From: a virus
Reading direction: 5' to 3' (one strand)
IMG/VR virus record: IMGVR_UViG_3300005842_000001
Location: 1 to 64,000 of that record
DNA: 64,000 nt
Under the pieces are notes generated by a model. That model was not told where the DNA came from and did no database searches. It worked only from the letters and a program-made list of their open reading frames with translations. Positions 1-7,567 of this stretch are shown here, one piece after another; positions within the stretch are counted from its first letter, which is position 1; each line of letters opens with the position of its first letter. Made by a program: the position numbers and the translations under genes.

Positions 1-2
1 TC

Positions 3-164
3 GTGCCAGAAGATTTCACGTTGGTAGCTGATCTGAAAATCAGTCTGCCATTCGGCATGACACCGGAAGAAACTGCTCTCGTTGCGCCGATCATTGAGAG
101 AGCTTGGAACGATATGTATTTTGGCATACTCAGGACTTGCACTGAGCAAAGGGCGGGCAAGTGA
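3..164 (+). CDS. Hypothetical protein, 5' end probably outside the window
   Basis: The frame is open from the left edge and ends at TGA 162-164, with 53 codons visible. The visible part reads as an ordinary soluble protein (PEDFTLVADLK near the start, CTEQRAGK at the end). A GTG at position 3 could be a start, but no ribosome binding site can be seen, so it is treated as partial. The stop overlaps the ATG of the next gene (TGATG), which suggests translational coupling. I do not recognise the family. Confidence 0.6.
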   Translation: MPEDFTLVADLKISLPFGMTPEETALVAPIIERAWNDMYFGILRTCTEQRAGK

Positions 165-352
165 TGCCGATAGTAGAGCGATCACAATCGCTGACAGTCA
201 AGATGATCCAGACCAAGATTAAAGAAGCTGGCGAGAAAGTAGCTGAACAGAGACGGGCAGCGTATCGAGTGCAAGAAGCGAAGGCGAGCGATCTGCCACC
301 ACTTCCAAAAGACAGCGAGCGACTTTTCAACAGTCTCAGAACTCCTAGGTGA
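164..352 (+). CDS. Small hypothetical protein, 62 aa
   Basis: ATG 164 overlaps the stop of the upstream gene. The protein is helical and highly charged in its middle (KIKEAGEKVAEQRRAAYRVQEAK), consistent with a short coiled coil. The preceding in-frame GTG at 161 is less likely because the ATG gives the tight TGATG junction. Function unknown; its place in a run of small overlapping genes suggests an early phage gene. Confidence 0.6.
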   Translation: MPIVERSQSLTVKMIQTKIKEAGEKVAEQRRAAYRVQEAKASDLPPLPKDSERLFNSLRTPR

Positions 353-356
353 TCTG

Positions 357-488
357 ATGCAATGCCCTGACTGCGGTAGCGGCGATCTGATATGTGTCGA
401 TGATTACTATGACTGCCTCGAATGCGGGGCAATCTGCATATCACCACGAGACGTGATCTATGAAAACGGTGACTCAGTTTGTGAATGA
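357..488 (+). CDS. Zinc-ribbon mini-protein, 43 aa
   Basis: The frame begins MQCPDCGSGDL and continues with CLECG. The CPxC...CxxC spacing is that of a small zinc ribbon. It starts just after the previous stop and overlaps the start of the methylase-like gene by 29 bases. The Cys motif is seen; zinc binding is inferred. Several proteins in this early block have the same kind of paired cysteines. Confidence 0.6.
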   Translation: MQCPDCGSGDLICVDDYYDCLECGAICISPRDVIYENGDSVCE

Positions 489-1155
489 ACTCAACAGCAT
501 CGGTGCCTACATCGGCATCGGTGCTTCACGAGTGTTCCCAGACTGGCTGCAAATGATCTTTTGCGCTCTTCAGATGCAACGTGATGAAGAGACGTACCTC
601 AAAACAATCGAGCGATGGAAGGCTAAGCCTGAATCACTGAAGCGCCTTGCGATACTCTTTGCTGAACTCACGACAGCAATGGAGCAACAGGGCGACATGC
701 TCGGCAACATCTACATGGAAGCTGTGAGCTTCGGACAGCATGGGCAATTCTTCACGCCCCAAGAAGTCTGTGACATGATGGCACGAATGACGATTGGCGA
801 CACAGCCGAAGATGGCAAGAGCGTACACGATCCAGCTTGCGGGTCAGGTCGAATGCTGCTGGCTTCAGCGAAGCTGTGTCGATCAATGGTATTCGTCGGG
901 CAAGACGTGGATGAAGCCTGTTGCCAGATGACAGCGATCAACATGGCTCTGAACAGTCTGCGGGGCTGGGTAGTGCATGGGAACTCACTCACCCTTGAAA
1001 TCAGAAACGTGTGGCAAGTGATATGGCCCGGCATCATTGTCAGATCGAGCTATCAAGCATACCAGCGCCGGTTCTGCTATGCAGTCGAGACGGTAAGCGA
1101 AGTAGAGCTACCAGCACAGAGAACGATTCAGCCAACCCTTTTCGGAGATATTTGA
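460..1155 (+). CDS. N6-adenine DNA methylase-like protein
   Basis: The 231-residue protein has GQFFTPQEV (about residues 95-103) and the SAM-binding motif I DPACGSGRM (about 124-132), followed by FVGQDVDEAC and INMALNSLRG. These are characteristic of HsdM/N6_Mtase-type enzymes. The catalytic (N/D)PP(Y/F) motif expected after the GNSL segment is not seen; the C-terminus is short and different. It may be a truncated or non-catalytic relative, or a variant family. SAM binding is well supported, DNA methylation is inferred. It lies between two Cys-motif protein genes, and the next gene starts directly after its stop. Confidence 0.75.
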   Translation: MKTVTQFVNELNSIGAYIGIGASRVFPDWLQMIFCALQMQRDEETYLKTIERWKAKPESLKRLAILFAELTTAMEQQGDMLGNIYMEAVSFGQHGQFFTPQEVCDMMARMTIGDTAEDGKSVHDPACGSGRMLLASAKLCRSMVFVGQDVDEACCQMTAINMALNSLRGWVVHGNSLTLEIRNVWQVIWPGIIVRSSYQAYQRRFCYAVETVSEVELPAQRTIQPTLFGDI

Positions 1156-1557
1156 ATGGTAAACTTCACCAGCATGGACGATCACAAAAACCCTGATGGT
1201 ACGCTGAACTGGAACAGCTATCGACAAGCGAAAGTCGCCAACGGCGAAGACTGCATGAAATGCGGGAAGTTCATCATGTTCGCCAAGGGGCATCCCGAAG
1301 AGTGCTACAACTGCAAAGCGATGAAGATAGAGAAAACAAAAGAAGTGAGCCACGAGGATCAATTGCGTTGTCCCAAGTGTGGACATATATATAAACTTCC
1401 TGATGAGTGGTATCTTGATTGCAAGTCAGGTGCTGAAGAGATGCGTACCTGCTGCCCTGAGTGTGACCATGATTTTGAAGTGATCGTCGCCACGACATAC
1501 ACCTTTACTAGCCCGGCGATGCTGACTGAAGAAAGCGAAGGGACGAACGATGATTGA
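1156..1557 (+). CDS. Zinc-finger-like hypothetical protein, 133 aa
   Basis: Two pairs of Cys motifs are visible: CMKCGK with CYNCK, and CPKCGH with CCPEC. This suggests two zinc ribbons. The gene starts immediately after the methylase stop; ATG 1174 is an alternative start. The C-terminus is acidic and the stop region overlaps the next gene by 8 bases. Function unknown; nucleic-acid or protein binding is inferred only from the fold type. Confidence 0.7.
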   Translation: MVNFTSMDDHKNPDGTLNWNSYRQAKVANGEDCMKCGKFIMFAKGHPEECYNCKAMKIEKTKEVSHEDQLRCPKCGHIYKLPDEWYLDCKSGAEEMRTCCPECDHDFEVIVATTYTFTSPAMLTEESEGTNDD

Positions 1558-2101
1558 TCCAGCGAAAGTGGTCATACCCGAACGCCTCAAAGACTTCCCA
1601 CTCTACAAGGGCCGCTACCTCGTGCATTACACGGTGTACGTCGACCCCGATGGCAAGCCAGATTTCAGAGTAGTCGATGAAGCCAACCGAATGAACGCCC
1701 TTACTTACGATCTGTGCCATTTATGCGGTCAGACGCTGGATCGGCCAGTGGTATTCATCGGCGGGCCTCTCTGTGCTGAGAATCTCGTTTTCATGGATGG
1801 GCCAATGCACGAGGAATGCGCTCTCTATTCAGTCAAAGTCTGTCCGTATCTTGCCAACCCCCATCACGGCGATGAAGCGAAGCAACTGGCTCGTGGCGAA
1901 GCCACGGTCAATAAGCATGCAGACACCGAAGGCGTAAAGATCAAAACCAATGAAGACATGCAAGCGGGACGCCCGGCGAGAATGGCACTGATCTATGCAG
2001 AGAGATACTTTTGCGGTCGAACGCCGAGTGGTACTATCGTGGTGATCGCTCGTGACGTGATCAAGACAGATTTCACCACCATACCACAGGCGAAGCCATG
2101 A
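1550..2101 (+). CDS. Hypothetical protein with CxxC motif, 183 aa
   Basis: It overlaps the preceding gene by 8 bases and the following one by 4 (ATGA). A CHLCGQ motif near residue 56, with later Cys residues (LCAENL, EECALY), could bind a metal. I do not recognise the family. The arrangement is typical of a translationally coupled early phage operon. Confidence 0.65.
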   Translation: MIDPAKVVIPERLKDFPLYKGRYLVHYTVYVDPDGKPDFRVVDEANRMNALTYDLCHLCGQTLDRPVVFIGGPLCAENLVFMDGPMHEECALYSVKVCPYLANPHHGDEAKQLARGEATVNKHADTEGVKIKTNEDMQAGRPARMALIYAERYFCGRTPSGTIVVIARDVIKTDFTTIPQAKP

Positions 2102-2298
2102 TCGAACCACTGAAGCTGAGCGAAGAACAGCAACGTCAACTTGACGAACTCACCGAACTGCAAAGCTATCTCAAGGCTGAACAGGTTAAACTCTTCAGCA
2201 CATTCCTCCTCCCTGCCCACTTACTCGAATCAGGAGTCCCTACTTATGCTCATGCGAATGCTCAGCAACTTGCTTTTGAAGCTCGGCTTGGTCTATGA
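2098..2298 (+). CDS. Small helical hypothetical protein, 66 aa
   Basis: ATG 2098 overlaps the upstream TGA. The first half is a charged helix (LKLSEEQQRQLDELTELQSYLKAEQ). Its 3' end overlaps the next likely gene (start 2246) by 53 bases, which is long for this genome, so one of the two starts may be wrong. Confidence 0.5.
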   Translation: MIEPLKLSEEQQRQLDELTELQSYLKAEQVKLFSTFLLPAHLLESGVPTYAHANAQQLAFEARLGL

Positions 2299-2758
2299 GG
2301 ACCGTGGCTTCTGGGAGCTTCACCCAGAGAGCAATTTCTTCTCTGACAAGCTAGCGCCCCATCAGCGAATGATCGAAGTCAGATGGAGCATTCCGAGAGC
2401 AGCCGGACACTACTTCGTTCACTCGACTTTCAGGCAGACAGCACAGCAGATCGAAAGAGCTAATACAGTATGCGATGGCCTTAACCGACACGCCTTGCTG
2501 CCAATCTTACCAGATCGTCACAGAGACACGATCAGGTATCCACCCGCATCATACGGGCGAAAGTGGTTTTGGCAGTCTAAAACGAGACGCCAGGAGTTCC
2601 TATTGCTTTCCCCACCCACTCAGTACAACTGTCGTTGCAGACTCGAACCCATCGCATTTGATTTAGGCGATCAATCTCATTCAATTGATTGCATTAAATA
2701 TGCCACTGAAAGCATAACTAAATTGAGCGATCAAAATAAACGACATGACAAGCGCTAG
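2246..2758 (+). CDS. Hypothetical protein, 170 aa
   Basis: The frame is open from 2141, but ATG 2246 is preceded by CAGGAG at a suitable distance, so that start is chosen. The protein has YEDRGFWELHPES near the start and a basic C-terminus (DQNKRHDKR). No family recognised. Confidence 0.5.
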   Translation: MLMRMLSNLLLKLGLVYEDRGFWELHPESNFFSDKLAPHQRMIEVRWSIPRAAGHYFVHSTFRQTAQQIERANTVCDGLNRHALLPILPDRHRDTIRYPPASYGRKWFWQSKTRRQEFLLLSPPTQYNCRCRLEPIAFDLGDQSHSIDCIKYATESITKLSDQNKRHDKR

Positions 2759-2875
2759 CAAAGACAGTACCACCTAAGCTAAGTATATACCTAATACCAG
2801 CTTAGAACTTTATACCATAGCTGATTATGGTGAAACATGAAAACTTGAACAGTACGCTTAACAGAGAGACTTGAC

Positions 2876-3214
2876 ATGGCTATTGAATTGAACGCTCAGA
2901 ATGAAAACTCATTTGAGAAGATGGCTTCTCTATTGTTGGAAGGCGATTGCGTAATTGCAATCGATCTTGCGACTGGCGAAGATGTTGTCTTGGTCGATGC
3001 TGGTTTTGATTGGTGGCAACATTCTATTCCAGTTCATTGGTGGGATGGTGGCATCAAAATCAAATCTGAAAAGAACGTATGGGGGTCGGACTGGAATGGC
3101 CCGGCCTACTTCGCTCAACCGCAACCCTCGCCGTGTCAGCACTGCGGAGAGCTTGGCTGTGTCCGTGTCTGCAAGAAAACGGTGCAACGTGGCTCTGATC
3201 ATGTCGAGTGCTGA
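2876..3214 (+). CDS. Hypothetical protein with C-terminal Cys cluster, 112 aa
   Basis: It follows a 117-base gap containing an AGTATATACC element that resembles the recurrent TATATA elements of this genome. The protein has a Trp-rich middle (DWWQHSIPVHWWDGG) and a CxxC-type end (CQHCGELGCVRVC), suggesting metal binding. Function unknown. ATG 2876 follows AGAGAGACTTGAC, a weak SD. Confidence 0.6.
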   Translation: MAIELNAQNENSFEKMASLLLEGDCVIAIDLATGEDVVLVDAGFDWWQHSIPVHWWDGGIKIKSEKNVWGSDWNGPAYFAQPQPSPCQHCGELGCVRVCKKTVQRGSDHVEC

Positions 3215-3217
3215 GAG

Positions 3218-3481
3218 ATGAAATCGAAGTCAACAGCCCTGGCGATCATTGCTGACAGCCCCGGTACCACCAGGGGCGAGTTCGTTGAGCTAGAAGTAGG
3301 AAAAGAGTGGATCAAGATTCGAGCGCCTTGGCGAGCGTACACCGTCAAGGTGATCAAGTGGGAAGATGTTCGATCTGACACACAGCGAATGGTCGAAGAG
3401 TACACTTGGAATTACTTCAGGTACACGCAAAAGAAGGCGACTGGATTTCCCAACGTCAAGAGACCTTACCGAAAGGATTGA
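3218..3481 (+). CDS. Hypothetical protein, 87 aa
   Basis: It starts 3 bases after the preceding stop; GAGAG just upstream can act as the SD. Content is mixed beta/alpha with a basic tail (NVKRPYRKD). No recognised family. It precedes a CPWR-motif protein. Confidence 0.55.
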   Translation: MKSKSTALAIIADSPGTTRGEFVELEVGKEWIKIRAPWRAYTVKVIKWEDVRSDTQRMVEEYTWNYFRYTQKKATGFPNVKRPYRKD

Positions 3482-3483
3482 TA

Positions 3484-3948
3484 ATGCGCGCCGTTGCTTG
3501 CGATCAGTGTCCATGGCGAAAAGTCAATCAGTCAAAGCGGCACAAGTTCGGTTTCTTCACGCAAGCAAACCTGAAGAGATTATGGAACGGTCTACGAAAA
3601 GGCAATCCGATGAGTTGTCACAAGACTGATACTGGTCATCCTGATCACGTTGCTTGTGGTGCTAAGGGCGACAAGCCCAAAGAGTGTGCCGGGTCGATCA
3701 TCGTCATAAGGCAAGAGCTTCAGATGATCGCCAACTGGAATGACAACACTGTGACAGATGATGGCATCATTGAGTACAAGAAGCGTTTCAAACAATCGAG
3801 GATAACAGTTGTCGGCTTCATGTATTGGGTTTTCGAGAGAATACAGATGGCGGGAGTTCCGATCATTGGCGGTAAGAAGCTGCCAGAAGTTGACCACAGT
3901 GATGAGGCGATAGGATTGCCAGAGTCATTGAAAGCAAAAGAGGAATAA
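3484..3948 (+). CDS. CPWR-motif protein, DUF6283-like, 154 aa
   Basis: The N-terminus contains CDQCPWRK, then SCHKTDTGHP and CAGSIIVIRQE. A CPWR-type cluster, a CHK motif and a CAG motif in this order recall the phage/actinobacterial DUF6283 family as I remember it. The Cys/His pattern suggests a metal site. The start at 3484 is chosen because the upstream extension runs back over the previous gene and the ATG sits directly after its stop. Molecular function unknown. Confidence 0.65.
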   Translation: MRAVACDQCPWRKVNQSKRHKFGFFTQANLKRLWNGLRKGNPMSCHKTDTGHPDHVACGAKGDKPKECAGSIIVIRQELQMIANWNDNTVTDDGIIEYKKRFKQSRITVVGFMYWVFERIQMAGVPIIGGKKLPEVDHSDEAIGLPESLKAKEE

Positions 3949-3949
3949 C

Positions 3950-4357
3950 ATGTCAAAGTTTCCGAAGATCACGCTTCAAGACGAACTGCTGGCGGTGACG
4001 AAAATGAATAAGCGTACACTGCAACGCAAGATCAAACAGGCGTTCCAAAAACTGATCGATGGCCCTGCTCTGACTTCAGAGAACAGCCGCCTTGCTTCTG
4101 AACTCGATCAAGCTCTGTCAGCGGTCAAGTTGCGTGACATTGAAGTGAAGCGGCTTGATGAAATCATCAAGCAGCACGAGGAATGCAGAACGAATAGAGA
4201 GAGGGCATTCTCAGTAATTCAGGCGGGGTCTGCTCAGGCAGTTACCAACATGCTCGACATATCAAACGAAGCTGAGCGAAACGGTCAGAGAGTTTACGCT
4301 CTTGCGCTCAGACATGCAGTACATTTACTTGAGCATCAGAAAAAATCTAGCAATTGA
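3950..4357 (+). CDS. Coiled-coil hypothetical protein, 135 aa
   Basis: ATG 3950 overlaps the upstream stop region (TAACATG) with GAGGAA as SD. Much of the protein is long charged helix (residues about 20-80), with an N-terminal MNKRTLQRKIKQAF that might be a helix-turn-helix but is not convincing. It is the last gene before a promoter-like element. Confidence 0.6.
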   Translation: MSKFPKITLQDELLAVTKMNKRTLQRKIKQAFQKLIDGPALTSENSRLASELDQALSAVKLRDIEVKRLDEIIKQHEECRTNRERAFSVIQAGSAQAVTNMLDISNEAERNGQRVYALALRHAVHLLEHQKKSSN

Positions 4358-4383
4358 CTTGCACAAAAGATAAAGCATATATA
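4354..4383 (+). promoter_or_regulatory. Promoter-like element TTGACT-N18-TATATA
   Basis: TTGACT at 4354-4359 and TATATA at 4378-4383 with an 18-base spacer, at the 3' end of one gene and upstream of the next. It belongs to the recurrent GCATATAT-type elements of this phage. Inferred from sequence only. Confidence 0.45.
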
Positions 4384-4421
4384 TACTACACATTGAATGA
4401 TTAACCCATAAGGAACATGCC

Positions 4422-4502
4422 ATGATCACCTTTATCACTTTCGCCATGTGCGGCTCACTTGTTTGCTTTATGATTTCAAGCGATAAGCCAATCCCACGCT
4501 AG
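4422..4502 (+). CDS. Membrane mini-protein, 26 aa
   Basis: The frame MITFITFAMCGSLVCFMISS is followed by DKPIPR. It is one hydrophobic segment with a short polar tail, preceded by ATAAGGAACATGCC (SD AAGGAA). It lies between a promoter-like element and the next gene. Too short for homology judgement; real expression is inferred from the SD and composition. Confidence 0.45.
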   Translation: MITFITFAMCGSLVCFMISSDKPIPR

Positions 4503-4537
4503 GAAAATCAACGAACTGCCAGCATAGGAACAGGTCT

Positions 4538-4900
4538 ATGACGAGGAAACTGCCAGATCGATTCAAAGACACTCAGAAGGCCGAAGGCGTCTCAGAGTTC
4601 AAGCCCGTTCGATCTGAGGGCTATAAGTCTCGTCACACTCGCCGACTGATCAATGCCAATAGGCAGCACGATCAACTGAAGGAGTGGTGCGATGTAATGG
4701 GCGTGGCATTCAGAACAGCAAACAATGAACTACATTGGATGCTCAGGTATGAAGGCCATGGCGCTGAGTGGTGGCCTTCTACCGCCAAGCTGGTAATCGA
4801 TAAACAGTTCAAGCAAGGCATCCACGCTCACACAGTTCATCAAGTCATGGACACGCTGGCTAAGAGATGGGGCATGCTTCAGGAGTCACGGAAGTCATGA
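4538..4900 (+). CDS. Hypothetical EWWP-motif protein, 120 aa
   Basis: The C-terminal half contains GAEWWPSTAKLVID followed by HAHTVHQVMDTL. The same layout (DWWPQIAHLMLDE, then VHDWDQCKYIL) occurs in the protein at 43510-43896, so the two look like diverged paralogues. The N-terminus is basic. Function unknown. The 3' end overlaps the next gene by 4 bases. Confidence 0.65.
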   Translation: MTRKLPDRFKDTQKAEGVSEFKPVRSEGYKSRHTRRLINANRQHDQLKEWCDVMGVAFRTANNELHWMLRYEGHGAEWWPSTAKLVIDKQFKQGIHAHTVHQVMDTLAKRWGMLQESRKS

Positions 4901-5262
4901 ACGATCAAGAGATGACAAACGTGTATAAGCTCGAATGCTATTACATCGATCACGATGGCATTGGTCTTGATGCTGTCATTCAGTTACTAGAGAACACGCA
5001 TTACGCGAATCATTCACCATCACCAGATGTAATCAGCGGTGAGACAAGACAAGTCGATTGGGTGGATGATAACCCGCTGAACTATGAACAAACTAAAGCT
5101 GAAGCATTTAGAAAACTATTTTCAGATGCTATTACTGATCATCTGCTGAAGCATGTCATTGATGAACTTGGACCATTTGCTGGTAAAACGAAAACCAATA
5201 GCCTGGGAGAAATAGTCTCGGTGCTGAAAGCGAAACTACTTTCTGCTGAGCAACCTAAATGA
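4897..5262 (+). CDS. Hypothetical protein, 121 aa
   Basis: Start 4897 gives an ATGA overlap with the preceding stop and has AGGAG upstream; the longer version from 4867 would overlap more. The sequence is acidic and helical without a recognised motif. The 3' end overlaps the next gene by 4 bases. Confidence 0.6.
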   Translation: MNDQEMTNVYKLECYYIDHDGIGLDAVIQLLENTHYANHSPSPDVISGETRQVDWVDDNPLNYEQTKAEAFRKLFSDAITDHLLKHVIDELGPFAGKTKTNSLGEIVSVLKAKLLSAEQPK

Positions 5263-5558
5263 ATACCATCTTCCGCATAGCTCTTGTCGCCTTATTCGTT
5301 GCAGTCTGCGTGGCATCGTGGGATCGATACCAAGACGACGGATCAGCCATCAAGGCATTCGTGTGTGGCAAACACGATGAGTCTACCTTGCGAGTCACCG
5401 GCGATCAATTAACGTATGACGAGTTGGCTGCTGACTGTCCGAAACTCTACTACCTTGATGTTGAAATAAGTGGCGAGTTCAGAACCATCACAGTCGATCA
5501 GGCGACATACGAACTGGCGACGATTGGCGATGAAATCAAACTTGGGAGCAATCAATGA
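5259..5558 (+). CDS. Membrane-anchored or exported hypothetical protein, 99 aa
   Basis: The N-terminus MNTIFRIALVALFVAVCVASW is a signal peptide or single membrane anchor, followed by a polar domain of about 75 residues. ATGA overlap upstream. No signal-peptidase site is obvious, so an N-in anchored protein is as likely as a secreted one. Confidence 0.6.
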   Translation: MNTIFRIALVALFVAVCVASWDRYQDDGSAIKAFVCGKHDESTLRVTGDQLTYDELAADCPKLYYLDVEISGEFRTITVDQATYELATIGDEIKLGSNQ

Positions 5559-5749
5559 CACCTAAAGTATCGTTCGTGAGATTCATGATCGGCTTAACTG
5601 AAACGCTTTGCGCTATGTCGCTGATGGCTTACGGTGTCATCGGTACGCTCGATCAATTTCTGGGAAATGGCAGAGAGCATCTCATGCTGTGTCTCGTGAG
5701 CTTCTGGCTGTCTGTGTTGATGTTCAGATCAATCAAGGAGTCGAAATAA
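5555..5749 (+). CDS. Two-segment membrane protein, 64 aa
   Basis: Two hydrophobic stretches (about 8-30 and 42-57) are separated by a polar loop FLGNGREH. Overlaps its neighbours by 4 bases and 1 base. Size and topology would fit a holin or inner-membrane effector, but the location in the early block argues against calling it a holin. Confidence 0.55.
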   Translation: MTPKVSFVRFMIGLTETLCAMSLMAYGVIGTLDQFLGNGREHLMLCLVSFWLSVLMFRSIKESK

Positions 5750-6015
5750 TGTCACTATCCGACAGGGCTAGAGAGCTTGAAAACTCTTATTATTGTCTGC
5801 TCAGGCTTGCTGGCGAGATACTGGCGACAGTCGAGGTAAATCACCTGAGAGAGATTCTGGTAGTCATGAAGGACGGCGAAAGAAATCATGATGGTGATGC
5901 TGACTTCAAAGGTATGATCGAGCGATGGAAAGAAGAGCTAAAGCGGCATGACTTTACTCCTGCTGTCGAAGTGCGGTCAAGTAAGCAGGGAATATATATA
6001 GCTACATTTGAGTGA
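5749..6015 (+). CDS. Hypothetical protein, 88 aa
   Basis: Start 5749 is set by AAGGAG and the TAATG overlap with the preceding stop. Helical and charged. The coding sequence ends with an in-frame ATATATATA run (Gly-Ile-Tyr-Ile-Ala), one of several TATATA elements inside genes. Function unknown. Confidence 0.6.
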   Translation: MSLSDRARELENSYYCLLRLAGEILATVEVNHLREILVVMKDGERNHDGDADFKGMIERWKEELKRHDFTPAVEVRSSKQGIYIATFE

Positions 6016-6061
6016 TCGTCGGATAACCGCAGTTATGTTTCGTTCAAATGGAGAAGATGCG

Positions 6062-6328
6062 ATGGCTAAGAAAAGGAAGTTGACTCTAGGGCGACTCATC
6101 AAAGAGCTTACTGCCTTGAAGTCGAAAGGCTTGAGCGATTCGATTCAGGTGTGTGTTGATAAGACCACGTTGTTCGATGGCAATGGCACATTCAATGCAT
6201 GCAATCTTAATGATGTTGAGCATACCTATGTCAACATTGTTGATGGCGACGGATTCACGATAGAGAACAAAAACGGTTCAGAGCGAATACGAAGCACGAT
6301 TCTACTCAAAGGCTTGTATTCTGAGTAA
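6062..6328 (+). CDS. Hypothetical protein, 88 aa
   Basis: The frame is open from a GTG at 6008, but ATG 6062 follows GGAGAAGATGCG and begins MAKKRKLTLGRL, which is the more natural start. Upstream ATG 6035 is an alternative. The N-terminal part resembles short phage proteins that regulate or bind partners through a basic helix, but no family is recognised. Confidence 0.55.
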   Translation: MAKKRKLTLGRLIKELTALKSKGLSDSIQVCVDKTTLFDGNGTFNACNLNDVEHTYVNIVDGDGFTIENKNGSERIRSTILLKGLYSE

Positions 6329-6347
6329 CCGACCGGAGGTCAGGACG

Positions 6348-6563
6348 ATGAAGAGTAAAATTGAACCACTGAAAAAGAGAACCATGAACCTTGACCAACT
6401 GCAACGCAAGACGATCAAGGTTATCAGACTCATGCAAAAGCAGTTGAAGAGAAAGCACTATCATGGCGGCATGACCGATGAAGAGTTTTCCGATGAAGTC
6501 CTGAATGCATTTGCCAATGACATACTCATCGACAGAGTGATGCTTGGCTATGACAACAAGTAA
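6348..6563 (+). CDS. Hypothetical protein, 71 aa
   Basis: Preceded by ACCGGAGGTCAGGACG, one of the stereotyped CCGGAG-type junctions of this block. Very basic N-terminal half (KSKIEPLKKRT, RKTIKVIRLMQKQLKRKH), acidic middle. Function unknown. Confidence 0.6.
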   Translation: MKSKIEPLKKRTMNLDQLQRKTIKVIRLMQKQLKRKHYHGGMTDEEFSDEVLNAFANDILIDRVMLGYDNK

Positions 6564-6584
6564 CCGCCCCGGAGACGAGTCATG
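6561..6584 (+). repeat. Repeated stop-SD-start cassette, copy 1
   Basis: A 24-base string running from the TAA of one gene to the ATG of the next, containing CCGCCCCGGAGACGAGTC. It is identical to 7544-7567, and 20 bases of it recur at 6753-6772. GGAG supplies the SD. Confidence 0.8.
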
Positions 6585-6773
6585 CATACTCGGCAGATTC
6601 AATTGCATGGTGGCCCTTACGATGGCCGGGTGCATGAGCAACAAGGATGGCTGAGACCGTCAAAGATTGCTCTGCCCGATCCTGATGGAATCCATATTCA
6701 CTGGTACGATCTGACAATGGATGGTGATGCGGTATTCGACAAAACAGAGAAACGCCCCGGAGACGAGTCATGA
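6582..6773 (+). CDS. Small GGPYDGR-type phage protein, 63 aa
   Basis: The N-terminus IQLHGGPYDGRV is a pattern I associate with small uncharacterised phage and actinobacterial proteins. The start follows a repeated SD cassette. The 3' end overlaps the next gene by 4 bases and its last codons contain the second cassette copy. Confidence 0.65.
   Translation: MHTRQIQLHGGPYDGRVHEQQGWLRPSKIALPDPDGIHIHWYDLTMDGDAVFDKTEKRPGDES
6753..6772 (+). repeat. Repeated SD-start cassette, copy 2
   Basis: CGCCCCGGAGACGAGTCATG, here lying inside the 3' end of the upstream gene so that the repeat is also coding. It supplies the SD and ATG of the following gene. Confidence 0.8.
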
Positions 6774-7012
6774 AGCGACGGAATGATCCAATGCTTGATC
6801 GAGCTTGCCATGATCTTCGTAAGGTCATTAGGGAGAAGGGACTTGGCAAATGGGATTTCACAGTGTCAGCAGACAAGGGGAAGTTGCATGTATCTGTGAA
6901 CTCAGACGAGATGATCGACAAGGTGCCTTTTCGCTTCAACGGCTACAAGGTCGTAGCTACCGCAATCCTCATCGGCCATGCCAAGGGTAGGCTGAAGCAC
7001 GTTGTCAGGTAA
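6770..7012 (+). CDS. Hypothetical protein, 80 aa
   Basis: It starts in the repeated cassette. Basic N-terminus (MKRRNDPMLDRACHDLRKVIREK) followed by beta-type segments. Function unknown. Confidence 0.6.
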   Translation: MKRRNDPMLDRACHDLRKVIREKGLGKWDFTVSADKGKLHVSVNSDEMIDKVPFRFNGYKVVATAILIGHAKGRLKHVVR

Positions 7013-7059
7013 CGCACGCAAAATAGTGTAGAAACATAAGAAAACTTACCGGACGAAGG

Positions 7060-7191
7060 ATGCGAGACAAAGACGAATACAGCAGGATCGACCGCAGGGA
7101 GACCGCTGAAAGATGCCGGAGGAAATACTACCACGCAGACAGGTACAGGCTGCGCCGAACCAAACACAAACACAAAAACAGACGGAGATAA
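7060..7191 (+). CDS. Very basic mini-protein, 43 aa
   Basis: The frame MRDKDEYSRIDRRETAERCR continues with RKYYHADRYR and ends in an Arg/Lys/His-rich tail. Preceded by ACCGGACGAAGG. The high positive charge suggests nucleic-acid binding (inference). It fills most of a 300-base interval with no longer ORF. Confidence 0.45.
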   Translation: MRDKDEYSRIDRRETAERCRRKYYHADRYRLRRTKHKHKNRRR

Positions 7192-7194
7192 ACT

Positions 7195-7287
7195 ATGTGC
7201 AGATTGTGCGAAAGATACGTTGCTAAATGCCCGTGGTGTTGGGCAGCGTTCATGGTGTGGATGAGAACAAAAGGCAAGAAAGCCTAA
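7195..7287 (+). CDS. CxxC/CPWC mini-protein, 30 aa
   Basis: MCRLCERYVAKCPWCWAAF followed by a basic tail. ACGGAGATAAACT upstream gives a GGAG SD. The two CxxC pairs could bind one zinc. It is shorter than most recognised zinc ribbons. Confidence 0.45.
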   Translation: MCRLCERYVAKCPWCWAAFMVWMRTKGKKA

Positions 7288-7375
7288 AACTCTAACCGGA
7301 GCGAACGAATGTGCCTTCGCATGGTTTCACAAGTGGCCGCTGGCCAAGTAACTTACCCATTTTGGAGAATGAACG

Positions 7376-7546
7376 ATGGCTATGTCAGCGAAAGCGAAAA
7401 AGGTGTACGAGGAAGTCCGTAGGCACGTCATGGATGCCGTGGTGCCTCTCAGCGATGCCGACTACTTGGAAGTGCTTGAAAACCTCTCATGCGATGTTGA
7501 CTCTGCTGTAGAGGCAAAGCGTGAAGAGATGGGTGACGACGACTAA
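7376..7546 (+). CDS. Small acidic hypothetical protein, 56 aa
   Basis: Starts MAMSAKAKKVYEEVRRHVMD after TTGGAGAATGAACG and ends in an acidic tail (GDDD). This frame is preferred over the longer overlapping frame from 7311. A 37-codon frame from ATG 7309 with the CCGGAGCGAACGA leader overlaps its start and could be a separate small gene or leader peptide. Function unknown. Confidence 0.5.
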   Translation: MAMSAKAKKVYEEVRRHVMDAVVPLSDADYLEVLENLSCDVDSAVEAKREEMGDDD

Positions 7547-7567
7547 CCGCCCCGGAGACGAGTCATG
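7544..7567 (+). repeat. Repeated stop-SD-start cassette, copy 3
   Basis: Identical over 24 bases to 6561-6584, again running from a TAA stop through CCCCGGAGACGAGTC to the ATG of the next gene. Confidence 0.8.

Noticed and set aside
130-447. Minus-strand ORF of 105 codons at the left end
   Set aside because: It lies opposite three overlapping + strand genes, has no SD and reads as low-information Ser/Arg-rich sequence, so it is treated as a shadow.
2141-2245. Upstream part of the frame ending at 2758
   Set aside because: Overlaps the preceding gene heavily and the SD favours ATG 2246.
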